Shown: in pieces, positions 1 to 5,027 of the stretch
Layout: each line of letters starts with the position of its first letter
Position numbering within the stretch: the stretch's first letter is position 1
From: CAVYPR01 sp052145775
Lineage (GTDB): Bacteria; Actinomycetota; Acidimicrobiia; Acidimicrobiales; RAAP-2
Direction of reading: 5' to 3'
Length of the DNA stretch: 5,027 nucleotides
NCBI GenBank assembly: GCA_052145775.1
Contig: JBKQNY010000219.1
Span: forward strand, 1 to 5,027
Notes under the pieces: model-generated
What the model saw: the letters and a program-made list of their open reading frames with translations, nothing else
Databases searched by the model: none
What the model was told of the DNA's origin: nothing
Translations under genes and position numbers: made by a program

Positions 1-35
1 CCCCCCCCCTTTCCCCCCACGACGCTCTTCCGATC
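1..35 (-). other. Illumina adapter read-through with poly-G tail (assembly artefact)
   Basis: Read on the minus strand, positions 35 down to 18 are GATCGGAAGAGCGTCGTG, an exact 18-base match to the TruSeq universal adapter as it appears when a read runs past its insert. Positions 17 to 1 still align to the adapter without gaps (the GGG AAA G core is kept), and every mismatch is a change to G. This is what failing signal looks like on two-colour Illumina instruments, where no signal is called G. The glmS reading frame is convincing up to position 36 and then departs from its family exactly where the adapter begins: the expected Glu after His-Asn-Gly-Ile-Ile is replaced. The A usually added by A-tailing before GATCGG is absent (the base is C), a small unexplained detail. 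These bases are not genomic and should be trimmed. Confidence 0.96.
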
Positions 36-353
36 GATGATCCCGTTGTGCACCCCGGCCAGCCGGCCGGTGCAGTCCAGGTGCGGGTGGGCGTTCTCGG
101 GCGTGGGGCCCCCGTGGGTGGCCCAGCGGGTGTGGCCGATCGCCGTGCGGCGGCCGGGGGGGGCCGCCCGGCAGAGGCCGACCAGCGCATCCACCGAGTG
201 GGTTCCGTCGGCGGCCCGGGCCCGCCAGACGTCCCCCTCGGCCACCAGGGCCACGCCGGCCGAGTCGTAGCCGCGGTACTCGAGGCGGTGGAGGCCGTCG
301 AGGACGACCTCAAGTGCGTCCGCTGCGCCGGTGGCGCCGATGATCCCGCACAC
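36..353 (-). CDS. glmS: Glucosamine-6-phosphate synthase (glutamine--fructose-6-phosphate transaminase), N-terminal fragment
   Basis: GlmS makes glucosamine-6-phosphate from fructose-6-phosphate and glutamine in the cytoplasm, the first committed step to UDP-GlcNAc. Only 106 codons of a family of about 610 residues are present, all from the class II glutamine amidotransferase domain. The product opens MCGIIGATG, so Cys2 becomes the N-terminal nucleophile after Met removal. EYRGYDSAG (25-33), GHTRWATHG (73-81) and VHNGII (101-106) are the glutamine-site and oxyanion-hole motifs of the family. The start is GTG, fixed by the Cys that must follow it. It lies 14 nt after the glmM stop, with no strong Shine-Dalgarno, so coupled translation is likely. 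The gene is cut at position 36 by sequencing adapter. The frame is intact across a run of eight C at 156-163. The isomerase (SIS) domains lie outside the window. Confidence 0.95.
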
Positions 354-367
354 AGGGCGAAGGCTAC

Positions 368-1714
368 CTACCCGCCGGGGGCGACCGCGCCGAGCGCCTC
401 CTCCACCGCCGCGCAGAGCCGGGCGGCCGTCTCCTGCGCCCGGACCGCTGTGACCGCCTCCACCATCACCCGCACCACCGGCTCGGTGCCGCTGGGGCGC
501 AGCACCACCCGGCCGGTGTCGCCGAGCTCGGCCTCGGCCTCGGCGACCGCCCGCCAGACCACCTCGGCCCCCTCGAGCCGTCCGGGGTCGGCGACCGCCA
601 CGTTCACCAGGATCTGGGGGATCCGCTCGACCAGGCCGGCCGAGAGCTCGGCCAGGGGCCGGCCCGCCCGCACCACCAGGTCGGCCAGGACCAGGCCGGT
701 CAGGATCCCGTCGCCGGTGGTGGCCCGGTGGCGGAAGACGATGTGGCCGGACTGCTCGCCCCCCAGGGCGAGCCCCTCGGCCTCGAGCGCGGCCAGCACG
801 TGGCGGTCGCCCACCGGGGTCTCGCGCACGGCGATCCCCCGCTCGGCCATGGCCAGGCGGAAACCGAGGTTGGTCATCACGGTCACCACCACGGCGTCAC
901 CGGTGAGCTCGCCGCGGGCCGCCAGGTCCACGGCGAACAGGGCCAGCAGGGTGTCGCCGTCGGCCAGCGACCCGGTGTGGTCGACGGCCACCATGCGGTC
1001 GGCATCGCCGTCGAGGGCGATCCCGAGGTCGGCCCCGGCGGCCACCACCGCGGCGGCCAGGGACCCGGGTTCGGTCGAGCCGCAGCGGTCGTTGATGTTC
1101 ACCCCGTCGGGCCGGCACGCCATCGACGTCACCGCCGCCCCGAGCCCGGCGAAGACCACCGGGGCGACTTCGCTGGCCGCGCCGTTGGCGCAGTCGAGCA
1201 CGACCGACAGCCCGTCGAGCCGCCTGCCGCCGAGGGCGCCCGCCAGGTGGTCGACGTAGTCGGCGGCCCCCGTGGCGTCGGCCGTGATGCGGCCCACGCC
1301 GGCACCGGTCGGCCCGGGACCGCCGGCCCCGGCCACTGCGCCCTCGATGGCCGCCTCCACCTCGGCCGTCAGCTTGGTGCCGCCCGGTCCGAACAGCTTG
1401 ATGCCGTTGTCCTCGAAGGGGTTGTGGGAGGCCGACACCACGGCCGCGGGCAGGCCCCGCCGCTGGGCGCACCAGGCCACGCCGGGGGTGGGCAGGACGC
1501 CCAGGTCGACCACGTCGACCCCCTCGGCGGCCAGGCCGGCCGAGAGCGCCGCCTGCAGGAGGGTCCCCGAGCGTCGGGTGTCCCGGCCGACCAGGTAGGC
1601 GGGGGCGGGCATCACCCGCGCCGCCGCCCGTCCGAGGCCGAGCGCCAGCTCGGCCGTGAGCTCCGCGTTCGCCAGCCCCCGGACGCCGTCGGTACCGAAG
1701 CGAACCTGCGCCAC
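368..1714 (-). CDS. glmM: Phosphoglucosamine mutase
   Basis: GlmM converts glucosamine-6-phosphate to glucosamine-1-phosphate, feeding GlmU and UDP-GlcNAc for peptidoglycan. The 448-residue product is full length for the alpha-D-phosphohexomutase family. The N-terminus FGTDGVRG (6-13) is typical of GlmM. SASHNP (94-99) holds the catalytic phosphoserine, Ser96. DGDADR (235-240) is the Mg2+ loop. GGEQSGH (318-324) is the sugar-specificity loop, and RPSGTEPVVRVMVE (406-419) is the phosphate-binding loop of domain 4. VNIND..CGSTEP (205-216) favours GlmM over phosphomannomutase or phosphoglucomutase. The start is GTG (1712-1714), 4 nt after the rpsI stop and without a clear Shine-Dalgarno, so translation is probably coupled to rpsI. 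The next gene, glmS, makes its substrate, so two consecutive steps are encoded side by side. The stop is TAG. Confidence 0.97.
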   Translation of the reverse strand: MAQVRFGTDGVRGLANAELTAELALGLGRAAARVMPAPAYLVGRDTRRSGTLLQAALSAGLAAEGVDVVDLGVLPTPGVAWCAQRRGLPAAVVSASHNPFEDNGIKLFGPGGTKLTAEVEAAIEGAVAGAGGPGPTGAGVGRITADATGAADYVDHLAGALGGRRLDGLSVVLDCANGAASEVAPVVFAGLGAAVTSMACRPDGVNINDRCGSTEPGSLAAAVVAAGADLGIALDGDADRMVAVDHTGSLADGDTLLALFAVDLAARGELTGDAVVVTVMTNLGFRLAMAERGIAVRETPVGDRHVLAALEAEGLALGGEQSGHIVFRHRATTGDGILTGLVLADLVVRAGRPLAELSAGLVERIPQILVNVAVADPGRLEGAEVVWRAVAEAEAELGDTGRVVLRPSGTEPVVRVMVEAVTAVRAQETAARLCAAVEEALGAVAPGG

Positions 1715-1718
1715 CCGG

Positions 1719-2111
1719 CTACCGCTTGGAGTACTGCGGCGCCTTGCGAGCCTTCTTCAGGCCGTACTTCTTGCTCTCCTTCTCGCGGGCGTCCCGGGTG
1801 AGGAGCCCGGCCCGCTTGAGGCTCGTGCGCAGCTCGGGGTCGAGCTGGACCAGCGCCCGGGCGATGCCCAGCCGCAGCGCCCCGGCCTGGCCCGACATCC
1901 CGCCCCCGTCCATGGTGGCGTCGATGTCGTAGGACTCGGCCGTGGCCGTCACCCGCAGCGGCTCGGTGGCCAGCATGCGGTGGGTGGCCGAGGGGAAGTA
2001 CTCCTCGAAGGGGCGCTTGTTGATCCGGATGGCGCCCTGGCCGGGCCGGAAGCGCACGCGCGCCACCGCCTGCTTGCGGCGACCGGTGGTCTGGGACAGG
2101 GGTGCGGGCAT
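1719..2111 (-). CDS. rpsI: 30S ribosomal protein S9 (uS9)
   Basis: S9 is a small-subunit protein of the 30S head whose C-terminal tail reaches the P-site tRNA. The product has 130 residues, the same as in E. coli. GRRKQAVARV (10-19) is the family N-terminal motif. GGGMSGQAGALRLGIARAL (69-87) is the glycine-rich signature region. DPELR (91-95) and LLTRDARE..KKYGLKKAR (103-122) follow, and the chain ends in the conserved QYSKR, whose terminal Arg contacts tRNA. ATG at 2109-2111 is chosen because the protein begins there by family length and because GAGGAG lies 4 nt upstream. The frame stays open far upstream, but that stretch is the shadow of rplM. It lies 14 nt after rplM, the near-universal L13-S9 pair, and glmM follows after 4 nt. 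The stop is TAG. Confidence 0.98.
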   Translation of the reverse strand: MPAPLSQTTGRRKQAVARVRFRPGQGAIRINKRPFEEYFPSATHRMLATEPLRVTATAESYDIDATMDGGGMSGQAGALRLGIARALVQLDPELRTSLKRAGLLTRDAREKESKKYGLKKARKAPQYSKR

Positions 2112-2115
2112 CGTG

Positions 2116-2121
2116 CTCCTC
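2116..2121 (-). promoter_or_regulatory. Shine-Dalgarno of rpsI
   Basis: GAGGAG on the minus strand lies 4 nt before the rpsI ATG, inside the 14-nt rplM-rpsI gap. The spacing is on the short side, but the match to the anti-Shine-Dalgarno sequence is strong. It fixes the start against the open frame that continues upstream. Confidence 0.75.
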
Positions 2122-2125
2122 GTGC

Positions 2126-2575
2126 TCAGCCGGCCCGCCGGGCGGCCGGCAGGTCGAGCGGCTGGGGGTCCTGGGCGGCGTGGGGGTGGTCGGGCCCCGG
2201 GTAGACCTTCAGCTTGGACAGCTGCTGGCGCCCGAGGGTGTTCTTGGGCAGCATGCCCCGGACGGCCCGGCGCACGACCTCCTCGGGGCTGCGGGCCAGC
2301 AGGTCGGCGTAGCTGGTCTGCTTGAGGCCGCCGGGGTAGCCGCTGTGGCGGTAGGCGAACTTGTCGGCCGCCTTGTCGTGGGTGAGCACCACCCCCGCCG
2401 CGTTGATCACGACCACGTGGTCGCCGGTGTCGACGTGGGGGGCGAAGATCGGCCGGTGCTTGCCCCGCAGGATGCGGGCGACCTCGGTGGCCAGCCGGCC
2501 GAGCACGAGGCCCTCGGCGTCGACCAGGTGCCAGGCACGCTCGATCTCGTGGGCCTTCGGTGAGTAGGTGCGCAA
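2126..2575 (-). CDS. rplM: 50S ribosomal protein L13 (uL13)
   Basis: L13 is an early-assembly protein of the large subunit that binds 23S rRNA. The product has 149 residues against about 142-147 in typical relatives; the excess is a short C-terminal extension (PAARRAG). LGRLATEVARILRGKH (25-40), APHVDTGDHVVVINA (45-59), YRHSGYPGG (75-83), GMLPKNTLGRQQL (107-119) and KLKVYPGPDHPHAAQ (121-135) are the conserved blocks; the last two cover the family signature. The start is a TTG (2573-2575). It is supported by MRTYSPKA matching where L13 proteins begin and by AGAGGA 8 nt upstream. The 96-nt spacer before it holds a candidate promoter and hairpin, so this is probably the first gene of a transcript rplM-rpsI-glmM-glmS. 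The stop is TGA. Confidence 0.98.
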   Translation of the reverse strand: MRTYSPKAHEIERAWHLVDAEGLVLGRLATEVARILRGKHRPIFAPHVDTGDHVVVINAAGVVLTHDKAADKFAYRHSGYPGGLKQTSYADLLARSPEEVVRRAVRGMLPKNTLGRQQLSKLKVYPGPDHPHAAQDPQPLDLPAARRAG

Positions 2576-2583
2576 GGGAGGAT

Positions 2584-2589
2584 TCCTCT
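2584..2589 (-). promoter_or_regulatory. Shine-Dalgarno of rplM (supports a TTG start)
   Basis: AGAGGA on the minus strand lies 8 nt before the TTG start. It sits in GAGGAATCCTC, a near-perfect inverted repeat with one central base. The site could in principle pair with the bases just after it, but that stem would have almost no loop and is unlikely to form. Confidence 0.7.
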
Positions 2590-2600
2590 TCGGGGTGGCC

Positions 2601-2621
2601 GGCGCCCCTGCGGGGCATGCC
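2601..2621 (-). promoter_or_regulatory. GC-rich hairpin in the rplM 5' leader
   Basis: On the minus strand GGC-AT-GCCCC-GCA-GGGGC-GCC can fold into an 8-bp stem with a 2-nt bulge and a 3-base loop. It lies between the candidate promoter and the rplM ribosome binding site. The GGGG arm could instead pair weakly with a CCCC at 2592-2595, close to the Shine-Dalgarno. No U-rich run follows, so it is not a standard terminator. Regulation of L13-S9 through the leader is known in other phyla. A role here is only inference, because random stems are common at this GC content. Confidence 0.35.
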
Positions 2622-2637
2622 GATGGGCCGACCGACC

Positions 2638-2666
2638 AGGATACGGCCTCGAACCCGCCCCGGCAA
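2638..2666 (-). promoter_or_regulatory. Candidate sigma70-type promoter for rplM-rpsI-glmM-glmS
   Basis: On the minus strand TTGCCG (2661-2666) and TATCCT (2638-2643) are separated by exactly 17 nt. Each matches the consensus hexamer at 4 of 6 positions. The -10 TATCCT is one of very few AT-containing stretches in the spacer. The site starts 5 nt after the truA stop, and initiation about 7 nt downstream would give a leader of about 55 nt. This is the largest gap in the window and precedes a known operon head in other bacteria, which supports the call. It rests on pattern matching alone. Confidence 0.5.
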
Positions 2667-2671
2667 GCCGG

Positions 2672-3451
2672 TCAGGGCTCGGGGTAGGAGACAGACTCCA
2701 GGCACAGGCCGTGGGCCGGGGCCGGCGAGGCGGCGCCGGCCCGGGTGCCGGCCCGCAGCCGCTCCACCATGGTGGCGGCGTTCCCCCGCCCCCGGCCCAC
2801 CGCCACCAGGGCCCCCACCACGGACCGCACCATCTGGTGGCAGAAGGAGCCGGCGCTGATGTCGAACCGCAGCAGTGTGCCCGGTCCCCTGGTCCACCCC
2901 GCCGAAGTCACCACCCGGATGATCGGCACCTCGGCCCCGGTCCCCGGGACCCGCCGGCAGAAGCCGCGGAAGTCGTGCTCGCCGACGACCGCGTCGGTGG
3001 CGGCCACCATGGCCCGCAGGTCCAGCTGGTCCTCCACGTGCCAGGCCAGCGGGGCCAAGAGGGGGTCGGGCACCGGGGCGTTCAGCACCAGGTAGCGGTA
3101 GTGACGGGCGGTGGCCGACCGGCGGGCGTCGAACCCCTCGGTGGCCGGCTGGGCCGAGCGCACCACGACCGCCGGGGCCAGCTGGCGGTTGAGGGAGCGG
3201 GCCAGGTCGAGGCCCTTGCGCAGCGGCTCGGGGAGGTCGACGTGGACCACCTGCCCCCGGGCGTGCACCCCGGCGTCGGTGCGCCCGGCGCAGACGAGGG
3301 GCGGGGGGGCCGGGAGGCGGGCCGTCTTGGCCAGGGCCTCGGCCAGGGTGCCGGCCACCGTCGTGAGCCCGCCCTGTGCGGCGAAGCCGCGGAACCCGCT
3401 CCCGTCGTAGGCGACGAGCAGCCGCCAGCGCCGCAGGGCGGGCTCGGGCAC
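2672..3451 (-). CDS. truA: tRNA pseudouridine(38-40) synthase TruA
   Basis: TruA isomerises uridines 38, 39 and 40 in the anticodon stem-loop of many tRNAs to pseudouridine and needs no cofactor. The product has 259 residues, near the 270 of the E. coli enzyme. LLVAYDGSGFRGFAAQ (11-26) is the N-terminal strand. CAGRTDAGVHARGQVVH (54-70) holds the catalytic Asp59. ARHYRYLV (115-122) carries the conserved active-site Tyr118. HDFRGFC (159-165), FCHQMVRSVVGALVAVGRG (203-221) and PAPAHGLCL (243-251) are C-terminal family motifs. The start is GTG (3449-3451), 15 nt after the rplQ stop, with no recognisable Shine-Dalgarno. The position after rplQ is common in Actinobacteria and Firmicutes. The stop is TGA. 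All catalytic residues I can check are present. Confidence 0.96.
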   Translation of the reverse strand: MPEPALRRWRLLVAYDGSGFRGFAAQGGLTTVAGTLAEALAKTARLPAPPPLVCAGRTDAGVHARGQVVHVDLPEPLRKGLDLARSLNRQLAPAVVVRSAQPATEGFDARRSATARHYRYLVLNAPVPDPLLAPLAWHVEDQLDLRAMVAATDAVVGEHDFRGFCRRVPGTGAEVPIIRVVTSAGWTRGPGTLLRFDISAGSFCHQMVRSVVGALVAVGRGRGNAATMVERLRAGTRAGAASPAPAHGLCLESVSYPEP

Positions 3452-3466
3452 CGGGCCGCGACCGGG

Positions 3467-3820
3467 CTAGACCAGCTCGATGCGGACCATCGGGGCGTTG
3501 TCCCCCGGACGCGGGCCCAGCTTGAGGATCCGGGTGTAGCCGCCCGGCCGCTCCACGTAGCGCGGGCCGATCTCGTCGAACAGCTTCTTGGCCATGTCCT
3601 TATCGCGGATGAGGCCGACCACTCGGCGGTGCTGATGGAGGCCCCCCTTGCGGGCGGCGGTGATGCACTTCTCGGCCACCGGGCGCATGGCCTTGGCCTT
3701 GGCCTCGGTCGTCACCAGCGACTCGGCGGCGATGAGCGACGCCACGAGGTTGCCCATCATGGCCTTCTGGTGGGCGGCGTCACCGCCGAAGCGCCGGCCG
3801 CGTCTGGGGGTCCCCTGCAT
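3467..3820 (-). CDS. rplQ: 50S ribosomal protein L17 (bL17)
   Basis: L17 is a bacterial large-subunit protein located near the exit of the peptide tunnel. The product has 117 residues, close to E. coli (127). The N-terminal part GRRFGGDAAHQKAMMGNLVASLI (8-30) corresponds to the family helix with His-Arg/Lys-Met. KAKAMRPVAEKCITAARK (41-58) follows. The C-terminal signature GPRYVERPGGYTRILKLGPRPGDNAPMVRIEL (85-116) is unmistakable. The ATG (3818-3820) lies 2 nt beyond the rpoA stop, and AAGGA inside the last rpoA codons (3827-3831) sits 6 nt before it, so the ribosome site of rplQ overlaps rpoA. Co-transcription and coupled translation with rpoA are expected. The stop is TAG. Confidence 0.98.
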   Translation of the reverse strand: MQGTPRRGRRFGGDAAHQKAMMGNLVASLIAAESLVTTEAKAKAMRPVAEKCITAARKGGLHQHRRVVGLIRDKDMAKKLFDEIGPRYVERPGGYTRILKLGPRPGDNAPMVRIELV

Positions 3821-3822
3821 CG

Positions 3823-4761
3823 CTAGTCCTTCGTCCGCAGCGACAGGCCGCGCTCGTCGAGCCGCTGGATCACCTCGTCGAGCGACTTCTGCCCGAAGTT
3901 GGTGATGCCCAGCAGGTCGTCCAGGGTCTTCTCGACCAGCTCGCCGATGGTGTTGATCTGGGCTCGCTTCAGGCAGTTGCGGGGCCGCTCGGACAGGTCG
4001 AGCTCCTCGATGCGCAGGTCGAGGTCGGGAGACCCGCCGCCGAGCGAGCCGACCTCGCCCAGCTCGAGGCCCTGGGGGGCCTCCTCCAGGTCGGCCACCA
4101 GCCCCACCAGGGCCCGCAGGGTGTCCCCGGCCGAGGCCAGGGCCTCCCGGGGGCTGATGGACCCGTCGGTCTCGATGTCGAGCACCAGGCGGTCGAAGTC
4201 GGTGGACTGCTCCACCCGGACCGGCTCGACCTCGAAGGTCACCCGGCGCACCGGGGAGAAGATCGAGTCGACCGGGATCACCCCGATGGTCGACGAGCGC
4301 TTGTTCTTGTCCGCCGAGACGTAGCCGCGGCCCCGCTCGACCGTGAGGTCCAGGGCCAGGCGCCCCTTGGCGTTCAGGCTGGCGATGTGCAGGTCGGGGT
4401 TGAGGACCTCCACGTCGGCCGAGGTCTGCAGGTCGGCCGCCGTGGCCTCCCCCGGGCCTCGCTTGTCGAAGCGCAGGGTCACCGGCTCGTCGGCCTCAAC
4501 CTTCACCAGCAGGTCCTTCAGGTTCAAGATGATGTCGGTGACGTCCTCCTTCACCCCGGGCAGGGTGGTGAACTCGTGGAGGGCGTCGTCGAAGCGCACC
4601 TGGGTCACCGCCGCCCCCGGGATGGAGGAGAGCAGGGTGCGGCGCAGGGAGTTCCCCAGGGTGTGGCCGAAGCCGGGGTCGAGCGGGCCGACGGCGAAGC
4701 GCTGACGGTTGTCCCGCTCCTCGTCGACGGCCTCGACGGTGGGGCGCTGGATGATGAGCAT
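3823..4761 (-). CDS. rpoA: DNA-directed RNA polymerase subunit alpha
   Basis: The alpha dimer nucleates assembly of RNA polymerase, and its C-terminal domain binds UP elements and activators. The product has 312 residues, the usual size for Actinobacteria. The N-terminal domain (about 1-225) carries GFGHTLGNSLRRTLLSSIPG (30-49), with the paired Arg40-Arg41 needed for assembly with beta. A Gly/acidic linker (about 225-250) leads to the C-terminal domain. There LSERPRNCLKRAQINTIGEL (256-275) and LLGITNFGQKSLDEV (283-297) keep the DNA-contact residues equivalent to E. coli Arg265, Asn268, Lys298 and Ser299 (here Arg259, Asn262, Lys292, Ser293). The start ATG (4759-4761) gives the standard MLIIQRP N-terminus and has GAGGAG 9 nt upstream. 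An open frame continues upstream through rpsD but is a shadow. The stop is TAG, 2 nt before rplQ. Confidence 0.98.
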   Translation of the reverse strand: MLIIQRPTVEAVDEERDNRQRFAVGPLDPGFGHTLGNSLRRTLLSSIPGAAVTQVRFDDALHEFTTLPGVKEDVTDIILNLKDLLVKVEADEPVTLRFDKRGPGEATAADLQTSADVEVLNPDLHIASLNAKGRLALDLTVERGRGYVSADKNKRSSTIGVIPVDSIFSPVRRVTFEVEPVRVEQSTDFDRLVLDIETDGSISPREALASAGDTLRALVGLVADLEEAPQGLELGEVGSLGGGSPDLDLRIEELDLSERPRNCLKRAQINTIGELVEKTLDDLLGITNFGQKSLDEVIQRLDERGLSLRTKD

Positions 4762-4770
4762 GGGTACTGA

Positions 4771-4776
4771 CTCCTC
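4771..4776 (-). promoter_or_regulatory. Shine-Dalgarno of rpoA
   Basis: GAGGAG on the minus strand lies 9 nt before the rpoA ATG, in the 41-nt rpsD-rpoA gap. The rest of that gap is C/G-rich. I see no promoter hexamers or terminator in it, which fits read-through from rpsD. Confidence 0.8.
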
Positions 4777-4802
4777 GGTGGATCTCGTGCGGGGCGGGGG
4801 GC

Positions 4803-5027
4803 TTACTTGGAGTAGAGCTCGACGATCAGCTGCTCTTGCACCGGTTCGTCGATGTGCTCGCGCAGCGGCAGCGAGAACACCCGGACCTCGAACCGGTCCC
4901 CCACCGTCTCGAGCCACGGGGGCAGCGAGCGGTCGAGGGTGTCCATGTTGCGCCGCACGTGGAACAGCTCGCGGGACGACGGCTTGAGCGCCACGGTGTC
5001 GCCCTGGCGCAGCCGGTAGCTCGGGAT
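4803..5027 (-). CDS. rpsD: 30S ribosomal protein S4 (uS4), C-terminal fragment
   Basis: S4 is a primary 16S rRNA-binding protein that starts assembly of the 30S body. In many bacteria it represses its own operon at the mRNA level. Only the last 74 residues and a TAA stop are present; the start lies beyond the right edge (family length about 200-210). The visible part begins IPSYRLRQGDTV, the end of the S4 RNA-binding domain (IPSY..R.GD motif). It ends HIDEPVQEQLIVELYSK, which is the conserved S4 C-terminus (VQEQLIVE.YS). An in-frame GTG at 4992-4994 is internal and not a start, because the family motif continues upstream of it. It lies 41 nt before rpoA, the conserved S13-S11-S4-alpha-L17 arrangement. 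Confidence 0.97.
   Translation of the reverse strand: MPSYRLRQGDTVALKPSSRELFHVRRNMDTLDRSLPPWLETVGDRFEVRVFSLPLREHIDEPVQEQLIVELYSK

Noticed and set aside
1..17. C-rich leading sequence as a natural homopolymer or regulatory tract
   Set aside because: It aligns position by position to the continuation of the TruSeq adapter with only changes to G on the minus strand, so it is sequencing artefact.
156..163. Run of eight C (minus strand) in glmS as a possible frameshift
   Set aside because: The frame before the run (MCGIIG, YRGYDSAG) and after it (HTRWATHG, HNGII) is the same, so no indel is needed.
48..1259. Long open frame on the plus strand opposite glmS and glmM
   Set aside because: Its product is a low-complexity Ala/Arg/Ser/Pro string typical of antisense frames in GC-rich genes. 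It runs over two well-identified minus-strand genes with catalytic motifs and begins next to the adapter junction.
728..1801. Second long plus-strand open frame, rich in Gly, His, Val and Arg
   Set aside because: It is antisense to glmM and the end of rpsI, with no recognisable domain. Lack of stops follows from the high GC.
2601..2621. Leader hairpin as a rho-independent terminator of truA
   Set aside because: There is no U-tract after the stem, and it lies downstream of the likely rplM promoter.
1719..2897. 392-residue version of rpsI with a long N-terminal extension
   Set aside because: The extension overlaps all of rplM in another frame and is Arg/Pro/Gly-rich. The true S9 start at 2111 has the family N-terminus and a Shine-Dalgarno.
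2711..3826. 371-codon plus-strand open frame across truA and rplQ
   Set aside because: It is the shadow of two conserved genes in the opposite direction, and its composition (Gly/His/Arg/Val) is that of a mirror frame.
3823..4917. 364-residue version of rpoA with an N-terminal extension
   Set aside because: The extra residues overlap rpsD. The standard alpha N-terminus MLIIQRP at 4761 has GAGGAG 9 nt upstream.

Overview
The window is a piece of a very GC-rich bacterial chromosome. All genes lie on the minus strand and are packed almost end to end. Read in the direction of transcription (right to left), the order is rpsD (C-terminal end only), rpoA, rplQ, truA, rplM, rpsI, glmM, glmS (N-terminal end only). 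This order, the GC-saturated third codon positions, and GTG/TTG starts at four of the seven visible genes fit a high-GC actinobacterium. An acidimicrobial or other uncultured lineage is plausible, but that rank is a guess. No foreign DNA, mobile element, CRISPR array, rRNA or tRNA is visible.

Layout. 4803-5027 is the end of ribosomal protein S4. After a 41-nt gap comes rpoA (RNA polymerase alpha), followed 2 nt later by rplQ (L17). This is the tail of the classical S13-S11-S4-alpha-L17 block. truA (tRNA pseudouridine synthase) follows after 15 nt. The one sizeable spacer is the 96 nt between truA and rplM. It carries a plausible sigma70-type promoter and a GC-rich hairpin, so rplM-rpsI-glmM-glmS probably has its own promoter in addition to read-through. 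rplM-rpsI (14 nt apart) is the usual L13-S9 pair. glmM starts 4 nt after rpsI and glmS 14 nt after glmM.

How the genes work together. The right half makes the transcription and translation machinery (S4, alpha, L17, L13, S9) and a tRNA modification enzyme. The left end encodes two enzymes of the UDP-GlcNAc route: GlmS makes glucosamine-6-phosphate from fructose-6-phosphate and glutamine, and GlmM isomerises it to glucosamine-1-phosphate for peptidoglycan precursors. Their tight linkage to rpsI suggests that wall-precursor supply is transcribed together with ribosome synthesis.

The most striking unexplained signal is technical, not biological. Positions 1-35, read on the minus strand, are Illumina TruSeq adapter followed by degenerate poly-G, joined directly to glmS codon 106. 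The natural sequence therefore starts at about position 36, and glmS is cut by the contig end, not by biology. I found no novel biological system in this window; it is an ordinary housekeeping region.
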